DNA of 64,000 bases from Bradyrhizobium sp. CIAT3101. Lineage in GTDB: Bacteria > Pseudomonadota > Alphaproteobacteria > Rhizobiales > Xanthobacteraceae. The stretch lies in contig NZ_CP121634.1 in NCBI RefSeq assembly GCF_029714945.1, forward strand, positions 5,911,001 to 5,975,000, written 5' to 3'. Under the pieces are notes generated by a model that worked only from the letters and a program-made list of their open reading frames with translations, had not been told where the DNA came from and searched no databases. The stretch's first letter is position 1, and each line of letters starts with the position of its first letter. Below, one piece after another: positions 33,706-42,216 of this stretch. A program made the translations under genes and the position numbers.

Positions 33706-35166
33706 TTAGTTCTTGGGCGGAAGGCCCATCGCCGCGCGATAGGCGGCAAGTTGCTTCGCGCGGCCGAACTCGTCGGTCAGGCGATTCCATTCCTTCGCGA
33801 CCGCGTCCAGTGCGGCCTGCGGCGTGGTCTGGCCGGCCAACGCCTTGCCGAGCTCGATCTCCACAACCTCGGTGTAGGAGAAATAGCCGGGCAGACGCAT
33901 GTCGAGCGCAACGTTCTTGCCGTTAATGGAGTCGGCCTGGGCGCCGAGATATTCCTTGGCCTCCTGCGGCGAGAAGATCTTGCTCCACAGCTCCAGATTC
34001 GCGGTGTGCGACTTGCGGTATGGGTTGACACCCGTACCGCCGGTAATCGCGGCCTGGCCAGAGACTTCAGGACTTGTCAGCGTCTTGACGAAATCCCATG
34101 CCGCCTGCTGGTTCTTGCCCACCTTCGGCACGGCAATCTGCCAGCCGCCGAACGCCATGAAGGGTGCCGGCAGCACTGCCGGGAACTTGTCCCACTTCTT
34201 GGTCTTGGCGTTCCAGATCTCGTCAGAGCCGGGCAGCACCGCGGAGCCTACCTTGCCGGAAATCTTCGACTGCTTGGGATCGGCGGCGATCACGCCGGTG
34301 TCGCCCCAACCGATCGACTCGGCCACCTGGCCGCCGGCCACGGCGGCATTGACCTCGCCGAACGAGAAGTTCAGCGCATTGGGCGGGCCAAGCTTGGAAG
34401 CGCGGATGTACTCTTCCAGTCCCTTCACCCAGCCCGGATTATTGATCTGGGCGTCCATCGTTTCGGGGTCGAAGAACATCGCACCCGGATAGTTCGGGTT
34501 GTTGGTGTAGGCCGCCGCGTGGCTGAAGAAGAACCAGAACTGCTGGCCGCCGCGGCGGAAAGCTTCCGCCGTGCCCCAGAGACCCTTGTCGGGGCGCTGG
34601 AAGAACTCCGCGATATCGAGATATTGCTTCCAGGTCTTTGGCGGCGCCAGGTCGTAGCCGTACTTGGCCTTGAAGGCGTCCTTCTCCTTGGGATCGCTGA
34701 ACAGGTCGGTGCGATAGGTGTAGGTGTGAACGTCACCGTCCATCGACTGCGAATAGATCTTGCCTTCCCACACCATTAGGCGCTCGCGATAGGCCGGCTC
34801 GACATCGTCCCAATCCTTGCCGGACTGCATCTCTTTCGGCATCTCGCTGAGATAGGAGACGAAGTCGGGCAGCCAGGCCGGCGCAAAGCTGACCAGATCG
34901 AACGTCGCGTCAGATCCCGTCAGCGACGTAACAATCTTCGGGTAGAGCTCCGACCACGGAAACTCGACCACATTGACCTTGCCGCAGGTCTTCTTGGTCC
35001 ATTCGTCCGCGCCGAGCTTGAGCGCGGAGGCGATATACGGTCCGGTCTGCGACGCCACCGTCAGGGTGACGCCGGAGTAATCCGGGCTACAGGCAGCGTT
35101 CGCCTGGCTCGCAGCGCAAGCCATCGCGAGCGAGGTGGTCAGCATCAGAAACGTCCGTCGCAACAT
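33706..35166 (-). CDS. Extracellular solute-binding protein family 1 (CUT1 sugar receptor)
   Basis: A 486-residue periplasmic receptor, longer than the ~420 residues common for this family. A Sec-type signal peptide is clear (RRTFLMLTTSLAMACAASQANA, cleavage after ANA). The mature protein shows VTLTVASQTGPYIASALKLGADEW, DATFDLVSFAPAWLPDF, a YTYRTDLFSDPKEKDAF stretch and GWQIAVPKVGKNQQAAWDFVKTLTSPE, the typical family-1 C-terminal signature. It is 28 bases downstream of its permease pair. The ligand is inferred to be deoxyribose, a deoxynucleoside or a related pentose from the downstream enzymes in the same operon. Confidence 0.9.
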   Translation of the reverse strand: MLRRTFLMLTTSLAMACAASQANAACSPDYSGVTLTVASQTGPYIASALKLGADEWTKKTCGKVNVVEFPWSELYPKIVTSLTGSDATFDLVSFAPAWLPDFVSYLSEMPKEMQSGKDWDDVEPAYRERLMVWEGKIYSQSMDGDVHTYTYRTDLFSDPKEKDAFKAKYGYDLAPPKTWKQYLDIAEFFQRPDKGLWGTAEAFRRGGQQFWFFFSHAAAYTNNPNYPGAMFFDPETMDAQINNPGWVKGLEEYIRASKLGPPNALNFSFGEVNAAVAGGQVAESIGWGDTGVIAADPKQSKISGKVGSAVLPGSDEIWNAKTKKWDKFPAVLPAPFMAFGGWQIAVPKVGKNQQAAWDFVKTLTSPEVSGQAAITGGTGVNPYRKSHTANLELWSKIFSPQEAKEYLGAQADSINGKNVALDMRLPGYFSYTEVVEIELGKALAGQTTPQAALDAVAKEWNRLTDEFGRAKQLAAYRAAMGLPPKN

Positions 35167-35194
35167 CGTCCAGTCCTCCCTAGATGAGTTTTTG

Positions 35195-36232
35195 CTATTT
35201 GATTGCCCCGAGCAGCAGGCCCGACCGCATCATGCGGCTGAGCAGGCCTGCCATGATCATCATCGGAATGATGGCGACGAGCGCCGCGGCCGAGATCGCC
35301 CACCATTCGTCGCCGCGCTGGCTGTTCTGCCCCGCCACCAAGATTGGCAGCGTCTGCCATCTGGAATTGGTCAGGAACAGCGCGAACAGGAACTCGTTCC
35401 AGACGAACGCCAGCGTGATCATGAAGGTCGCCAGCAGTCCGTTCATCGACATCGGCACCACGATGCCGAGGAAGATGCGCCAGCTCGGCACGTTGTCGAC
35501 CATCGCGGCTTCCTCGACCTCGATCGGGATGGCCTCGAAGAAGTCGCGCATCAGCCAGACCACGATCGGCAACGAGAACGCGACGTAACACAGCGTCAGG
35601 CCGACATAGCTGTCGATGAGCTGGAAGCCGAGCCGGCCGATTTCGCTGTAGAGCAGATACAACGCGAAAGCCGTGACGATCGGCGGAAACATGCGTTGGC
35701 TGACGAACCAGAACAGGATGTCCTCATTGCCGAGGACCGGCCCCGGCAGCGGCAGGCGATTGGCCAGGATGGCAGCGGCAAGCGCGATCGGGAACGCAAG
35801 CAGCAGCGCCTGCGCGCGGGTGAATCCGAGCGAATTGTTGAACAGCAGATAGCCGCCGAGCGCGAGCAGGAAGAAGATCAGGCCCGCGCCGAAGCGCACC
35901 TTGAACTCGAACCGTACCAGCGCATAGGCCGCCATCGCGCCGACGGCAGTCGCGATCGCCGCGGCCGACAGGCCGACGATCGTCGAGTTCAGGAAGGTCC
36001 GGAAGAACTCGCCACGGATACCCTGATAGAGATCAATGAAGGGCTGCAGGGTCGGCGTGAAATCGACGAACGGAATATAGGTCGGGCCGCCGACGACGCC
36101 CGGCGGAGTCTTGAACGCCGTCACCACCACCCAATAGAGCGGAAACGCCGTGATCAGACACCACGCGAAGACACCGGCCGCGACCAGGCGGCGGCTCCAA
36201 CTCGACAGTCCGGTAAGCCCCTGCCCGCTCAT
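35195..36232 (-). CDS. Carbohydrate ABC transporter permease (MalG-type)
   Basis: A 345-residue permease, about 60 residues longer than average because of extra hydrophobic segments in the first half (FGAGLIFFLLALGGYLLFNNS; ALLLAFPIALAAAILANRLP). The family coupling loop is EEAAMVDNVPSWRIFLGIVVPMSMNG. Start at ATG 36232, which overlaps the stop of the upstream permease by four bases; the frame remains open far upstream inside that gene, but only this start fits the helix LVAAGVFAWCLITAFPLYWVVVTAFK. MalG-type partner of 36229-37104. Confidence 0.9.
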   Translation of the reverse strand: MSGQGLTGLSSWSRRLVAAGVFAWCLITAFPLYWVVVTAFKTPPGVVGGPTYIPFVDFTPTLQPFIDLYQGIRGEFFRTFLNSTIVGLSAAAIATAVGAMAAYALVRFEFKVRFGAGLIFFLLALGGYLLFNNSLGFTRAQALLLAFPIALAAAILANRLPLPGPVLGNEDILFWFVSQRMFPPIVTAFALYLLYSEIGRLGFQLIDSYVGLTLCYVAFSLPIVVWLMRDFFEAIPIEVEEAAMVDNVPSWRIFLGIVVPMSMNGLLATFMITLAFVWNEFLFALFLTNSRWQTLPILVAGQNSQRGDEWWAISAAALVAIIPMMIMAGLLSRMMRSGLLLGAIK

Positions 36233-37104
36233 CGGCGCTTCTCCAGATGCGGGCGCAGCAGCGCCAGATAGGTCACGCCGATGATCGTGATCGCGATCAG
36301 GAACAGGAAGCTGAGCGCCGAGGTGTAGCCGAGATTGAACTTCTTGAAGCCCTCCTGATAGGCGAACAGCGTCAGCGTCTCGGTATCCACGCCCGGCCCG
36401 CCGCCCGTCATCACGAATACGGTGTCCATGATCTTGTAGCTTTCGATCAGGCGGATGAAGACGACCGCGGCCGAGATCGGCAGCATCATCGGAAAGGTGA
36501 TGCCCCAGAACTGCTGCCAGGCGCTGGCGTTCTCGAGTTCCGCCGCCTCGTAGACATCCTCGGGGAGCGTTTGCAGGCCGGCCAGCATCATCAGGATGAC
36601 GAACGGGGTCCATTGCCAGATCTCAACCGCGATGATGCAGGCGAGCGCCCAATGGCCGTTGGTGAGGAATGGCAGGTTCGAGAGGCCAAACATGGACAGG
36701 AACTGGTTGAGCGGACCCATGGTCGGATTGAAGATCATGCGGGCAACAAGGGCGACCGCAACCGGGGCCAGCAGCATGGGCAGCAGCAAGGCCACGCGAA
36801 ACAGCCGCTCGCCCGGAACGCGCGCGTTCAGCGCGAGTGCAACGCCAAACCCGATCACATATTGCAACCCGACGGCGATGAACGCGATCAGCGTCGTCGT
36901 GAAGATCGCATTCCAGAAGCGCGGTTCCTGCAAGAGCGTCGCATAGTTACCGAACCACACGACCCGCGGCGGGATCGGCGGTATCAGACGATAGCTGAGG
37001 AAGCTCGTGGTGAACGAGTAGATCAGTGGAAAGATCGAGATCGCCAGCACGACGAGCACCGCCGGCCAGATGAAGACATGCTTGATCGGATCGTTCCGCA
37101 TCAT
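36229..37104 (-). CDS. Carbohydrate ABC transporter permease (MalF/UgpA-type)
   Basis: A 291-residue inner-membrane permease with six helices; first helix IWPAVLVVLAISIFPLIYSFTTSFLSY. The coupling motif is YEAAELENASAWQQFWGITFPMMLPI and the segment MDTVFVMTGGGPGVDTETLTLFAYQEGFKK is characteristic of the UgpA group. Two adjacent ATGs (37104 and 37101) could start it. It follows the ribokinase-like gene by seven bases, so sugar kinase and transporter are in one transcript. Confidence 0.92.
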   Translation of the reverse strand: MMRNDPIKHVFIWPAVLVVLAISIFPLIYSFTTSFLSYRLIPPIPPRVVWFGNYATLLQEPRFWNAIFTTTLIAFIAVGLQYVIGFGVALALNARVPGERLFRVALLLPMLLAPVAVALVARMIFNPTMGPLNQFLSMFGLSNLPFLTNGHWALACIIAVEIWQWTPFVILMMLAGLQTLPEDVYEAAELENASAWQQFWGITFPMMLPISAAVVFIRLIESYKIMDTVFVMTGGGPGVDTETLTLFAYQEGFKKFNLGYTSALSFLFLIAITIIGVTYLALLRPHLEKRR

Positions 37105-37111
37105 GGGCAGA

Positions 37112-38035
37112 TCATCGCTTCAACAGGGCTTCGATCTCGGCACGCCGCGGCATGGCGGGCGCAGTTCCCGCGCGCGTCACGGAAATCCCGGCCGTGGCCG
37201 AACCGAAGCGCGCCGCTTCCAGCGGATCGGCGCCGCCCGCCAGAGCCGCCGCGAAGCCGCCGACGAACGCATCGCCGGCGCCCGCGGTTTCGACCACCTT
37301 GCCGGCGGCGAACGGCGGCACGTGCAGCGAGCGATCTCGCCCGTGAAACAGCGCCCCGCGTTCGCCGAGCGTGATCAGCGCGGTCCCCGCGCCCTTGGCC
37401 AGCAACGCATCTCCGGCGCGGCGGGCGCCGTCAAGATCGCTCACCGCGATCCCGGTCAGCGCTTCCGCCTCGGTCTCGTTGGGAACGACGTAGTCGCACA
37501 AGGCAAACAGGCCATCGTCGAATTTGAGCGCAGGAGCCGGGTTGAATACGGTGATGCTACCCGCGGCGCGCGCGATCTCGAGACCGCGCTGCGCAGCCGC
37601 AACCGGTTGCTCGAGCTGGGTCACGAAGACGCGGCTGGTCCGAATCGCATCCGCCGCCGCGTCGACGTCGGCGGGGCTAAGACCGTCGGCCGCTCCGCTC
37701 ACCACGATGATGGCGTTGTCGCCGCGCGTCTCGTGGACATAGATGAAGGCAGCGCCGGTCGGCGCATCCGCAGCCCTGGCGACGCGCGGTTTGATGCCTT
37801 CGGTTTCCCAGGTCTTGATGGCGAGATCACCGAAGGCGTCACGGCCGATCCGGGAGATGAAGGTCACATCCGCGCCCGCGCGTGCGGCGGCCACGGCCTG
37901 GTTCGATCCCTTGCCGCCTGGTCCCATGGCAAATCCTGAGCCAGCGATGGTTTCGCCGATCGCCGGCATGTTGCCGGCCCGGAAGGCCAGATCGACGACG
38001 AAGATGCCGAGCACTGCGACGCCAGTCTTGCTCAT
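37112..38035 (-). CDS. rbsK: PfkB-family sugar kinase (ribokinase / deoxyribokinase-like)
   Basis: A 307-residue ribokinase-type kinase that would phosphorylate C5 of ribose or 2-deoxyribose with ATP. Signatures: the N-terminal PfkB pattern GPGGKGSNQAVAAARAGADVTFI, NPAPAL, PNETEAEALTG and the C-terminal anion-hole motif ETAGAGDAFVGGFAAAL with the catalytic aspartate; the usual DTTGAGD is ETAGAGD here, which is a mild variant. Neighbouring deoC argues for deoxyribose, while the fold alone would suggest ribose. It is six bases from the RbsD/FucU gene. Confidence 0.9.
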   Translation of the reverse strand: MSKTGVAVLGIFVVDLAFRAGNMPAIGETIAGSGFAMGPGGKGSNQAVAAARAGADVTFISRIGRDAFGDLAIKTWETEGIKPRVARAADAPTGAAFIYVHETRGDNAIIVVSGAADGLSPADVDAAADAIRTSRVFVTQLEQPVAAAQRGLEIARAAGSITVFNPAPALKFDDGLFALCDYVVPNETEAEALTGIAVSDLDGARRAGDALLAKGAGTALITLGERGALFHGRDRSLHVPPFAAGKVVETAGAGDAFVGGFAAALAGGADPLEAARFGSATAGISVTRAGTAPAMPRRAEIEALLKR

Positions 38036-38040
38036 GGTCG

Positions 38041-38496
38041 TTACTCTCCGTCCGGCGCGATGACGCCCTTGGAGAACAGGAAGCAGCCGTAGAAGCGCCG
38101 CTCACCGGTGGCGATCACGCAGTAGGCTGCCTTGGCCTTCTCATAAAAGGCATGGCGCTCGACCCCGACCAGCGGCCAGGAGCGTCCCTCGGCGCGGTCG
38201 ATCGCGGCCTGCACCTCCCGCTGCACCGGCGGCACCTCCTGCGGCTGGCCGACGATCTCCATGCGGATCGCGGCATCGTCGACGAACGTATCGAGCGGCA
38301 TCACCGAGAGAATGGCCTCGATCGCCTTGGCCGTACTGACGTTGTCGATGCGAAGCAGCTCGCCGAACACGGTCTGGCGCGCGATCGAGTCGGCCGGGAA
38401 ATTGGTGTCGCACACCACGAGGCGGTCGCCGTGCCCCATTGCGCGCAAGGCATACAGCACGTCGGCATTGAGCAGTGGATTGATGCCCTTGAGCAT
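38041..38496 (-). CDS. RbsD/FucU-family sugar mutarotase
   Basis: A 151-residue mutarotase of the FucU type, interconverting sugar anomers so that the kinase gets its preferred form. Landmarks are MLKGINPLLNADVLYALRAMGHGD at the N-terminus with the catalytic histidine in GHGD, CDTNFPADS, and the C-terminal GERRFYGCFLFSKGV. ATG 38496 follows GAGAGGG by seven bases; a longer frame to 38664 overlaps the upstream gene and has no signal. It is 80 bases downstream of the aldehyde dehydrogenase gene and directly precedes the kinase gene. Confidence 0.92.
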   Translation of the reverse strand: MLKGINPLLNADVLYALRAMGHGDRLVVCDTNFPADSIARQTVFGELLRIDNVSTAKAIEAILSVMPLDTFVDDAAIRMEIVGQPQEVPPVQREVQAAIDRAEGRSWPLVGVERHAFYEKAKAAYCVIATGERRFYGCFLFSKGVIAPDGE

Positions 38497-38576
38497 GTTG
38501 CGTCCCTCTCTTGTCTTCAAATCCTCCGAACTCTGACGGTCCGGATGCCAACCCATATCACCACGAGGTGACGTCT

Positions 38577-40964
38577 TTAATCCCCGTAGGGAATCCAGAT
38601 GTTCTTCACCTGCACTGCATGACGAAGCAGGATTGGACCTTCGCTCGCCGCCCTGTCGTACCAATCGAGCGCCAGGCCGTGATCGACCAGCGTGCGCTTG
38701 AGGTTGCCGACCGACAGCCGCTCCGCGGCCGTCGAGGCCTCCTGCGAACCGAACACCCAGAGCGCATCGACGTCGTCGTGCTCGGCAAGGACCTTTGCAA
38801 GCGCATCGCGCTCGCCGGTGACGATGTTAACGACGCCCGCCGGCACGTCCGACGTCTCCAGCACCTGATAGAAATCGGTCGCGGCAAGCGGATGCCGTTC
38901 GCTCGGCACGGTGACGACACGGTTGCCCATCGCGATCAACGGTGCCACCAGGCTGATGAAGCCGAGCAACGGGGCCTCGTCCGGGCAGGCCACCCCGACC
39001 ACGCCGATCGGCTCATGCATGGCAAGCGCCACGCCGCGCAACGGCGGTGCGTGGATCGTGCCCTCGTATTTGTCGGCCCAGGCCCCATAGCTGAACAGCC
39101 GTTCGATACTCGCCTCGACCTCCGCGCGCGCCTTTGTGGGCGAGACGCCGGTCATATCGCCGATGCGCCGGGCGAACTCGTCGCCGCGCGCGGACAGATT
39201 CTCGGCAAGGTAGTAGAGGATTTGGGCGCGATTATGCGCCGTCGCCCGCGCCCAGCCCTCGGCGGAGCGCGCGGCGGCCACCGCGTTACGGATGTCCTTG
39301 CGATTGCCTTCGCCGGTTTCGCCGAGGTGCCGGCCTTTCGGCGACAGCACCGCACGCGAATAATTTCCATCGGGGCGGACCTGCTTGCCGCCAACGAAGA
39401 GCTTGGCGGTTCGGTCGATCGACGGCGTGCCAAACCCGGCACTCTCGGGCGAGGCTTCAGGCGGTGGCGCCAGCTTGGCTCGCGCTTTCCGCCCACTCCA
39501 CGCCTTCGGCTTGAGATATTCGGTGAGGCCCTCCCGGCCGCCCTCGCGCCCGAACCCGGACTCGCGGTAGCCGCCGAAACCGACGCTGGCGTCGAACAAA
39601 TTGGTCGCATTGACCCAGACCACGCCGGCCTGAAGCTTTGGCGCGATGTCGAGCGCGAGCCCGATGGTTTCGCTCCACACGCTGGCGGCAAGGCCATAGC
39701 GCGTGTTGTTGGCGAGCATCACCGCCTCATCAGGCGTGCGGAACGTCATCGCGACCAGCACGGGGCCGAAGATCTCTTCGATCGCCACGGTCGAGGACGG
39801 ATGCACATTCCAAAGCAAGGTCGGGGGATAAAAGCAGCCTTCCGCGGGGATCGCCCCCGGCGCCTGATACTTCTCGGCACCCTCCTTGACGCCGGTTTCG
39901 ACCAGCGCCTTGATCCGCTCGAGCTGCACCGGTGCGACCACCGCGCCCATGTCGATCGCCTTGTCGAGCGGCGGACCAACACGCAGCGTCTCCATGCGGC
40001 GGATCAGGCGCTTGCGGAATGTCTCTGCAATCCCCTCCTGCAGCAGCAGCCGCGATCCGGCGCAACAGACCTGGCCTTGGTTGAACCAGATCGCATCGAC
40101 CACGCCTTCGACAGCGCCATCGATATCGGCGTCGTCGAACACGATGAACGGCGACTTGCCGCCGAGCTCGAGCGTCAGCGACTTGCCACTGCCTGCGGTC
40201 GATTGACGGATCAAGCGACCGACCTCGGTCGATCCCGTGAAGGCGATCTTGTCGACATCGGGGTTTTCGACGAGCAACGCGCCGGTGGCGCCATCGCCCG
40301 TCACCACATTCAACACACCGGGCGGCAGGCCGGCTTCCGCCGCGAGCTCGGCGAACAGCAGCGCAGTGAGCGAGGTGAATTCCGCCGGCTTCAGCACCAC
40401 GGTGTTGCCGGTCGCCAGCGCCGGCGCGATCTTCCAGGCCAGCATCAGCAGCGGAAAGTTCCAGGGGATGATCTGGCCGATCACACCGACCGGGACATGG
40501 TCGGCGAATTCGCGCTCCTGCAATTGCGCCCAGCCGGCGTGATACAGGAAGTGGCGCGCAGCGAGTGGCACGTCGAGATCGCGGGTTTCCCTGACCGGCT
40601 TGCCATTGTCGATCGCTTCCAGCACCGCGAACAGACGGGCATGACGTTGCAGCATGCGCGCCAGCGCATAAAGGTGACGGGCACGACCGTGGCCACCGAG
40701 TTTTGCCCATTGCGGCTGCGCCGATCGCGCGGCGCCGACGGCGGCCTCGACATCGGCCGCGATGCCTTGCGCGAGTTTGGCCAGCGTCTTTCCGGTGGCC
40801 GGCTCGATCGTCGTCAGATGCTTGCCCGAGGCCGGCGCGGCAAATTTGCCCGCGATGAAATGCCCGAACGTCGCCTCGTGCCGCTTCAGCCAGGCGCGCG
40901 CCTCACCATCCGCCTCGGGAGCGGGACCATAATCCATGGTCTCGTAGTAATGTGCGATGCTCAT
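38577..40964 (-). CDS. Two-domain aldehyde dehydrogenase, ALDH16-type
   Basis: A 795-residue protein with two aldehyde dehydrogenase modules. The first (about 30-500) is complete: IIPWNFPLLMLAWKIAPALATGN, GSTEVG, catalytic Glu266 in LELGGKSP and catalytic Cys300 in NQGQVCCAG. The second (about 515-795) keeps the N-terminal ALDH fold (KLFVGGKQV; HEPIGVVGVACPDEAPLLGF) but stops before any catalytic cysteine, as in the ALDH16 family. It would oxidise the acetaldehyde released by DeoC to acetate with NAD. The ATG is three bases after the deoC stop. Confidence 0.9.
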   Translation of the reverse strand: MSIAHYYETMDYGPAPEADGEARAWLKRHEATFGHFIAGKFAAPASGKHLTTIEPATGKTLAKLAQGIAADVEAAVGAARSAQPQWAKLGGHGRARHLYALARMLQRHARLFAVLEAIDNGKPVRETRDLDVPLAARHFLYHAGWAQLQEREFADHVPVGVIGQIIPWNFPLLMLAWKIAPALATGNTVVLKPAEFTSLTALLFAELAAEAGLPPGVLNVVTGDGATGALLVENPDVDKIAFTGSTEVGRLIRQSTAGSGKSLTLELGGKSPFIVFDDADIDGAVEGVVDAIWFNQGQVCCAGSRLLLQEGIAETFRKRLIRRMETLRVGPPLDKAIDMGAVVAPVQLERIKALVETGVKEGAEKYQAPGAIPAEGCFYPPTLLWNVHPSSTVAIEEIFGPVLVAMTFRTPDEAVMLANNTRYGLAASVWSETIGLALDIAPKLQAGVVWVNATNLFDASVGFGGYRESGFGREGGREGLTEYLKPKAWSGRKARAKLAPPPEASPESAGFGTPSIDRTAKLFVGGKQVRPDGNYSRAVLSPKGRHLGETGEGNRKDIRNAVAAARSAEGWARATAHNRAQILYYLAENLSARGDEFARRIGDMTGVSPTKARAEVEASIERLFSYGAWADKYEGTIHAPPLRGVALAMHEPIGVVGVACPDEAPLLGFISLVAPLIAMGNRVVTVPSERHPLAATDFYQVLETSDVPAGVVNIVTGERDALAKVLAEHDDVDALWVFGSQEASTAAERLSVGNLKRTLVDHGLALDWYDRAASEGPILLRHAVQVKNIWIPYGD

Positions 40965-40966
40965 GC

Positions 40967-41995
40967 TCAGCCCACGGGGTGACGGTTGAAGGCCGAGTAG
41001 CGGCCGGTAACGTGATGCTCAAGCTGGCGCTCGATGTCGGCGAGCAGGCTCGAGGCGCCGACGCGAAACAGTTCCGGCTCGAGCCAATCGCGTCCCAACT
41101 CCTCCTTCATCAGGAACTGGTAGTTGAGCACATCCTTCGCCGTCGAAATTCCGCCAGCCGGCTTGAAGCCGATCTTGAAGCCGGTGCGCTCCTCATAGAC
41201 CCTGATCATGCGCAGCATCGCGAGCGTCACCGGCAGCGTGGCATTGACACCCTCCTTGCCGGTGGAGGTCTTGATGAAGTCGGCGCCGGCCATCATGCAG
41301 ACCATCGACGCCTTGGCGACGTTGCGCAGCGTCTTGAGGTCGCCGGTTGCCAGGATCGTCTTGAGATGCGCATCACCGCAGGCGGCGCGGAAGTCCCGGA
41401 CCTCGGCGTAGAGCGCGCGCCAATCTCCGGTCAGCACATGCTCACGGGTGATGACGATGTCGATCTCCTGCGCACCGTCCCTGACAGACGCCTCGATCTC
41501 CTTGAGCTTGAGATCGTGGGGTATGAGTCCCGCAGGGAATCCGGTCGAAACTGCAGCGACCGGAATGTCATACCCATCGAGCGCTTCGACCGCGGTTGCG
41601 ACGAAGCGGTGATAGACGCAGATCGCGCCGGTATGCAGCCCGCGCCCGGCAAAGCCGAGAGCCTCGAGCAGGTCGCTTCGCAACGGCGCCCTCGCCTTGG
41701 CGCAGAGCCGCTTCACGCGTTCGGCTGTATCGTCGCTGTTGAGTGTCGTCAGGTCGATGCAGGTGATCGCCTTCAGCAACCAAGCTGCCTGCGCGTCCTT
41801 CTTGACTGTGCGTCGGCCCGGCAGGCTCGCAACGCGGCGCTCGACGGCCGACAGATTGATCCTGATCTCGTCGACCCAGTCCATCTCGAGGGCGCGGCCG
41901 CTGTTGCGCGCGATCGGATGCAGATGATTGTGATCCCGCGCATGAGGCTGCGCCGGCACCGCGGATGGATTTGATATCAAGACGCCCTGCGCCAT
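40967..41995 (-). CDS. deoC: Deoxyribose-phosphate aldolase (long, animal-type DeoC)
   Basis: A 342-residue class I aldolase that cleaves 2-deoxyribose-5-phosphate to glyceraldehyde-3-phosphate and acetaldehyde. The Schiff-base lysine lies in DFIKTSTGKEGVNATLP and the second lysine in FKPAGGISTAKD; CIDLTTLNSDDT opens the barrel. It has about 50 extra residues at the N-terminus and a longer tail compared with E. coli DeoC, resembling the long form known from animals and many Proteobacteria. First gene of the leftward operon. The divergent 221-base gap to deoR holds a palindromic operator. Confidence 0.93.
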   Translation of the reverse strand: MAQGVLISNPSAVPAQPHARDHNHLHPIARNSGRALEMDWVDEIRINLSAVERRVASLPGRRTVKKDAQAAWLLKAITCIDLTTLNSDDTAERVKRLCAKARAPLRSDLLEALGFAGRGLHTGAICVYHRFVATAVEALDGYDIPVAAVSTGFPAGLIPHDLKLKEIEASVRDGAQEIDIVITREHVLTGDWRALYAEVRDFRAACGDAHLKTILATGDLKTLRNVAKASMVCMMAGADFIKTSTGKEGVNATLPVTLAMLRMIRVYEERTGFKIGFKPAGGISTAKDVLNYQFLMKEELGRDWLEPELFRVGASSLLADIERQLEHHVTGRYSAFNRHPVG

Positions 41996-42141
41996 CGGTA
42001 CGCCCGTGCGATGCTAGCGAATCGGCTGAAACGGCAGATAGACTGAATGTGCCGATTGCAACATGCGACCCTCCCATCCCTTGCCCGCTGGAGCTTCTGC
42101 TGCCTGCCATCGCGGACAGCGAAACGCCCTTCGGACCAGAT

Positions 42142-42157
42142 GTTATTATTGTAACAA
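42142..42157. promoter_or_regulatory. Candidate DeoR operator 1 (deoC/deoR divergent region)
   Basis: TGTTATTATTGTAACA is a perfect TGTTA/TAACA inverted repeat with a 6-base spacer in an AT-rich island of otherwise GC-rich DNA. Three ATTGT(A/C)A half-site-like copies start at 42148, 42181 and 42192, spaced by 33 and 11 bases, that is whole helical turns. TTGACG at 42159-42164 could be the -35 of deoR. The site is placed to control both the deoC operon and deoR itself; a similar sequence lies at 46976. Confidence 0.6.
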
Positions 42158-42216
42158 ATTGACGTTGCTAAACTCACATCATTGTAAGATCATTGTCAAC
42201 CGGATAAGCAGGCTCG

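Noticed and set aside
32881..34779. A 632-codon plus-strand frame opposite the CUT1 ATPase and receptor genes
   Set aside because: It spans two well-supported genes on the other strand and an intergenic hairpin, so it cannot be real.
38511..40982. An 823-codon open frame on the plus strand, opposite the aldehyde dehydrogenase gene
   Set aside because: It is antisense to a gene with clear ALDH motifs; its product is rich in Arg, His and Gly with no family features. GC-rich codon bias keeps the opposite frame open.
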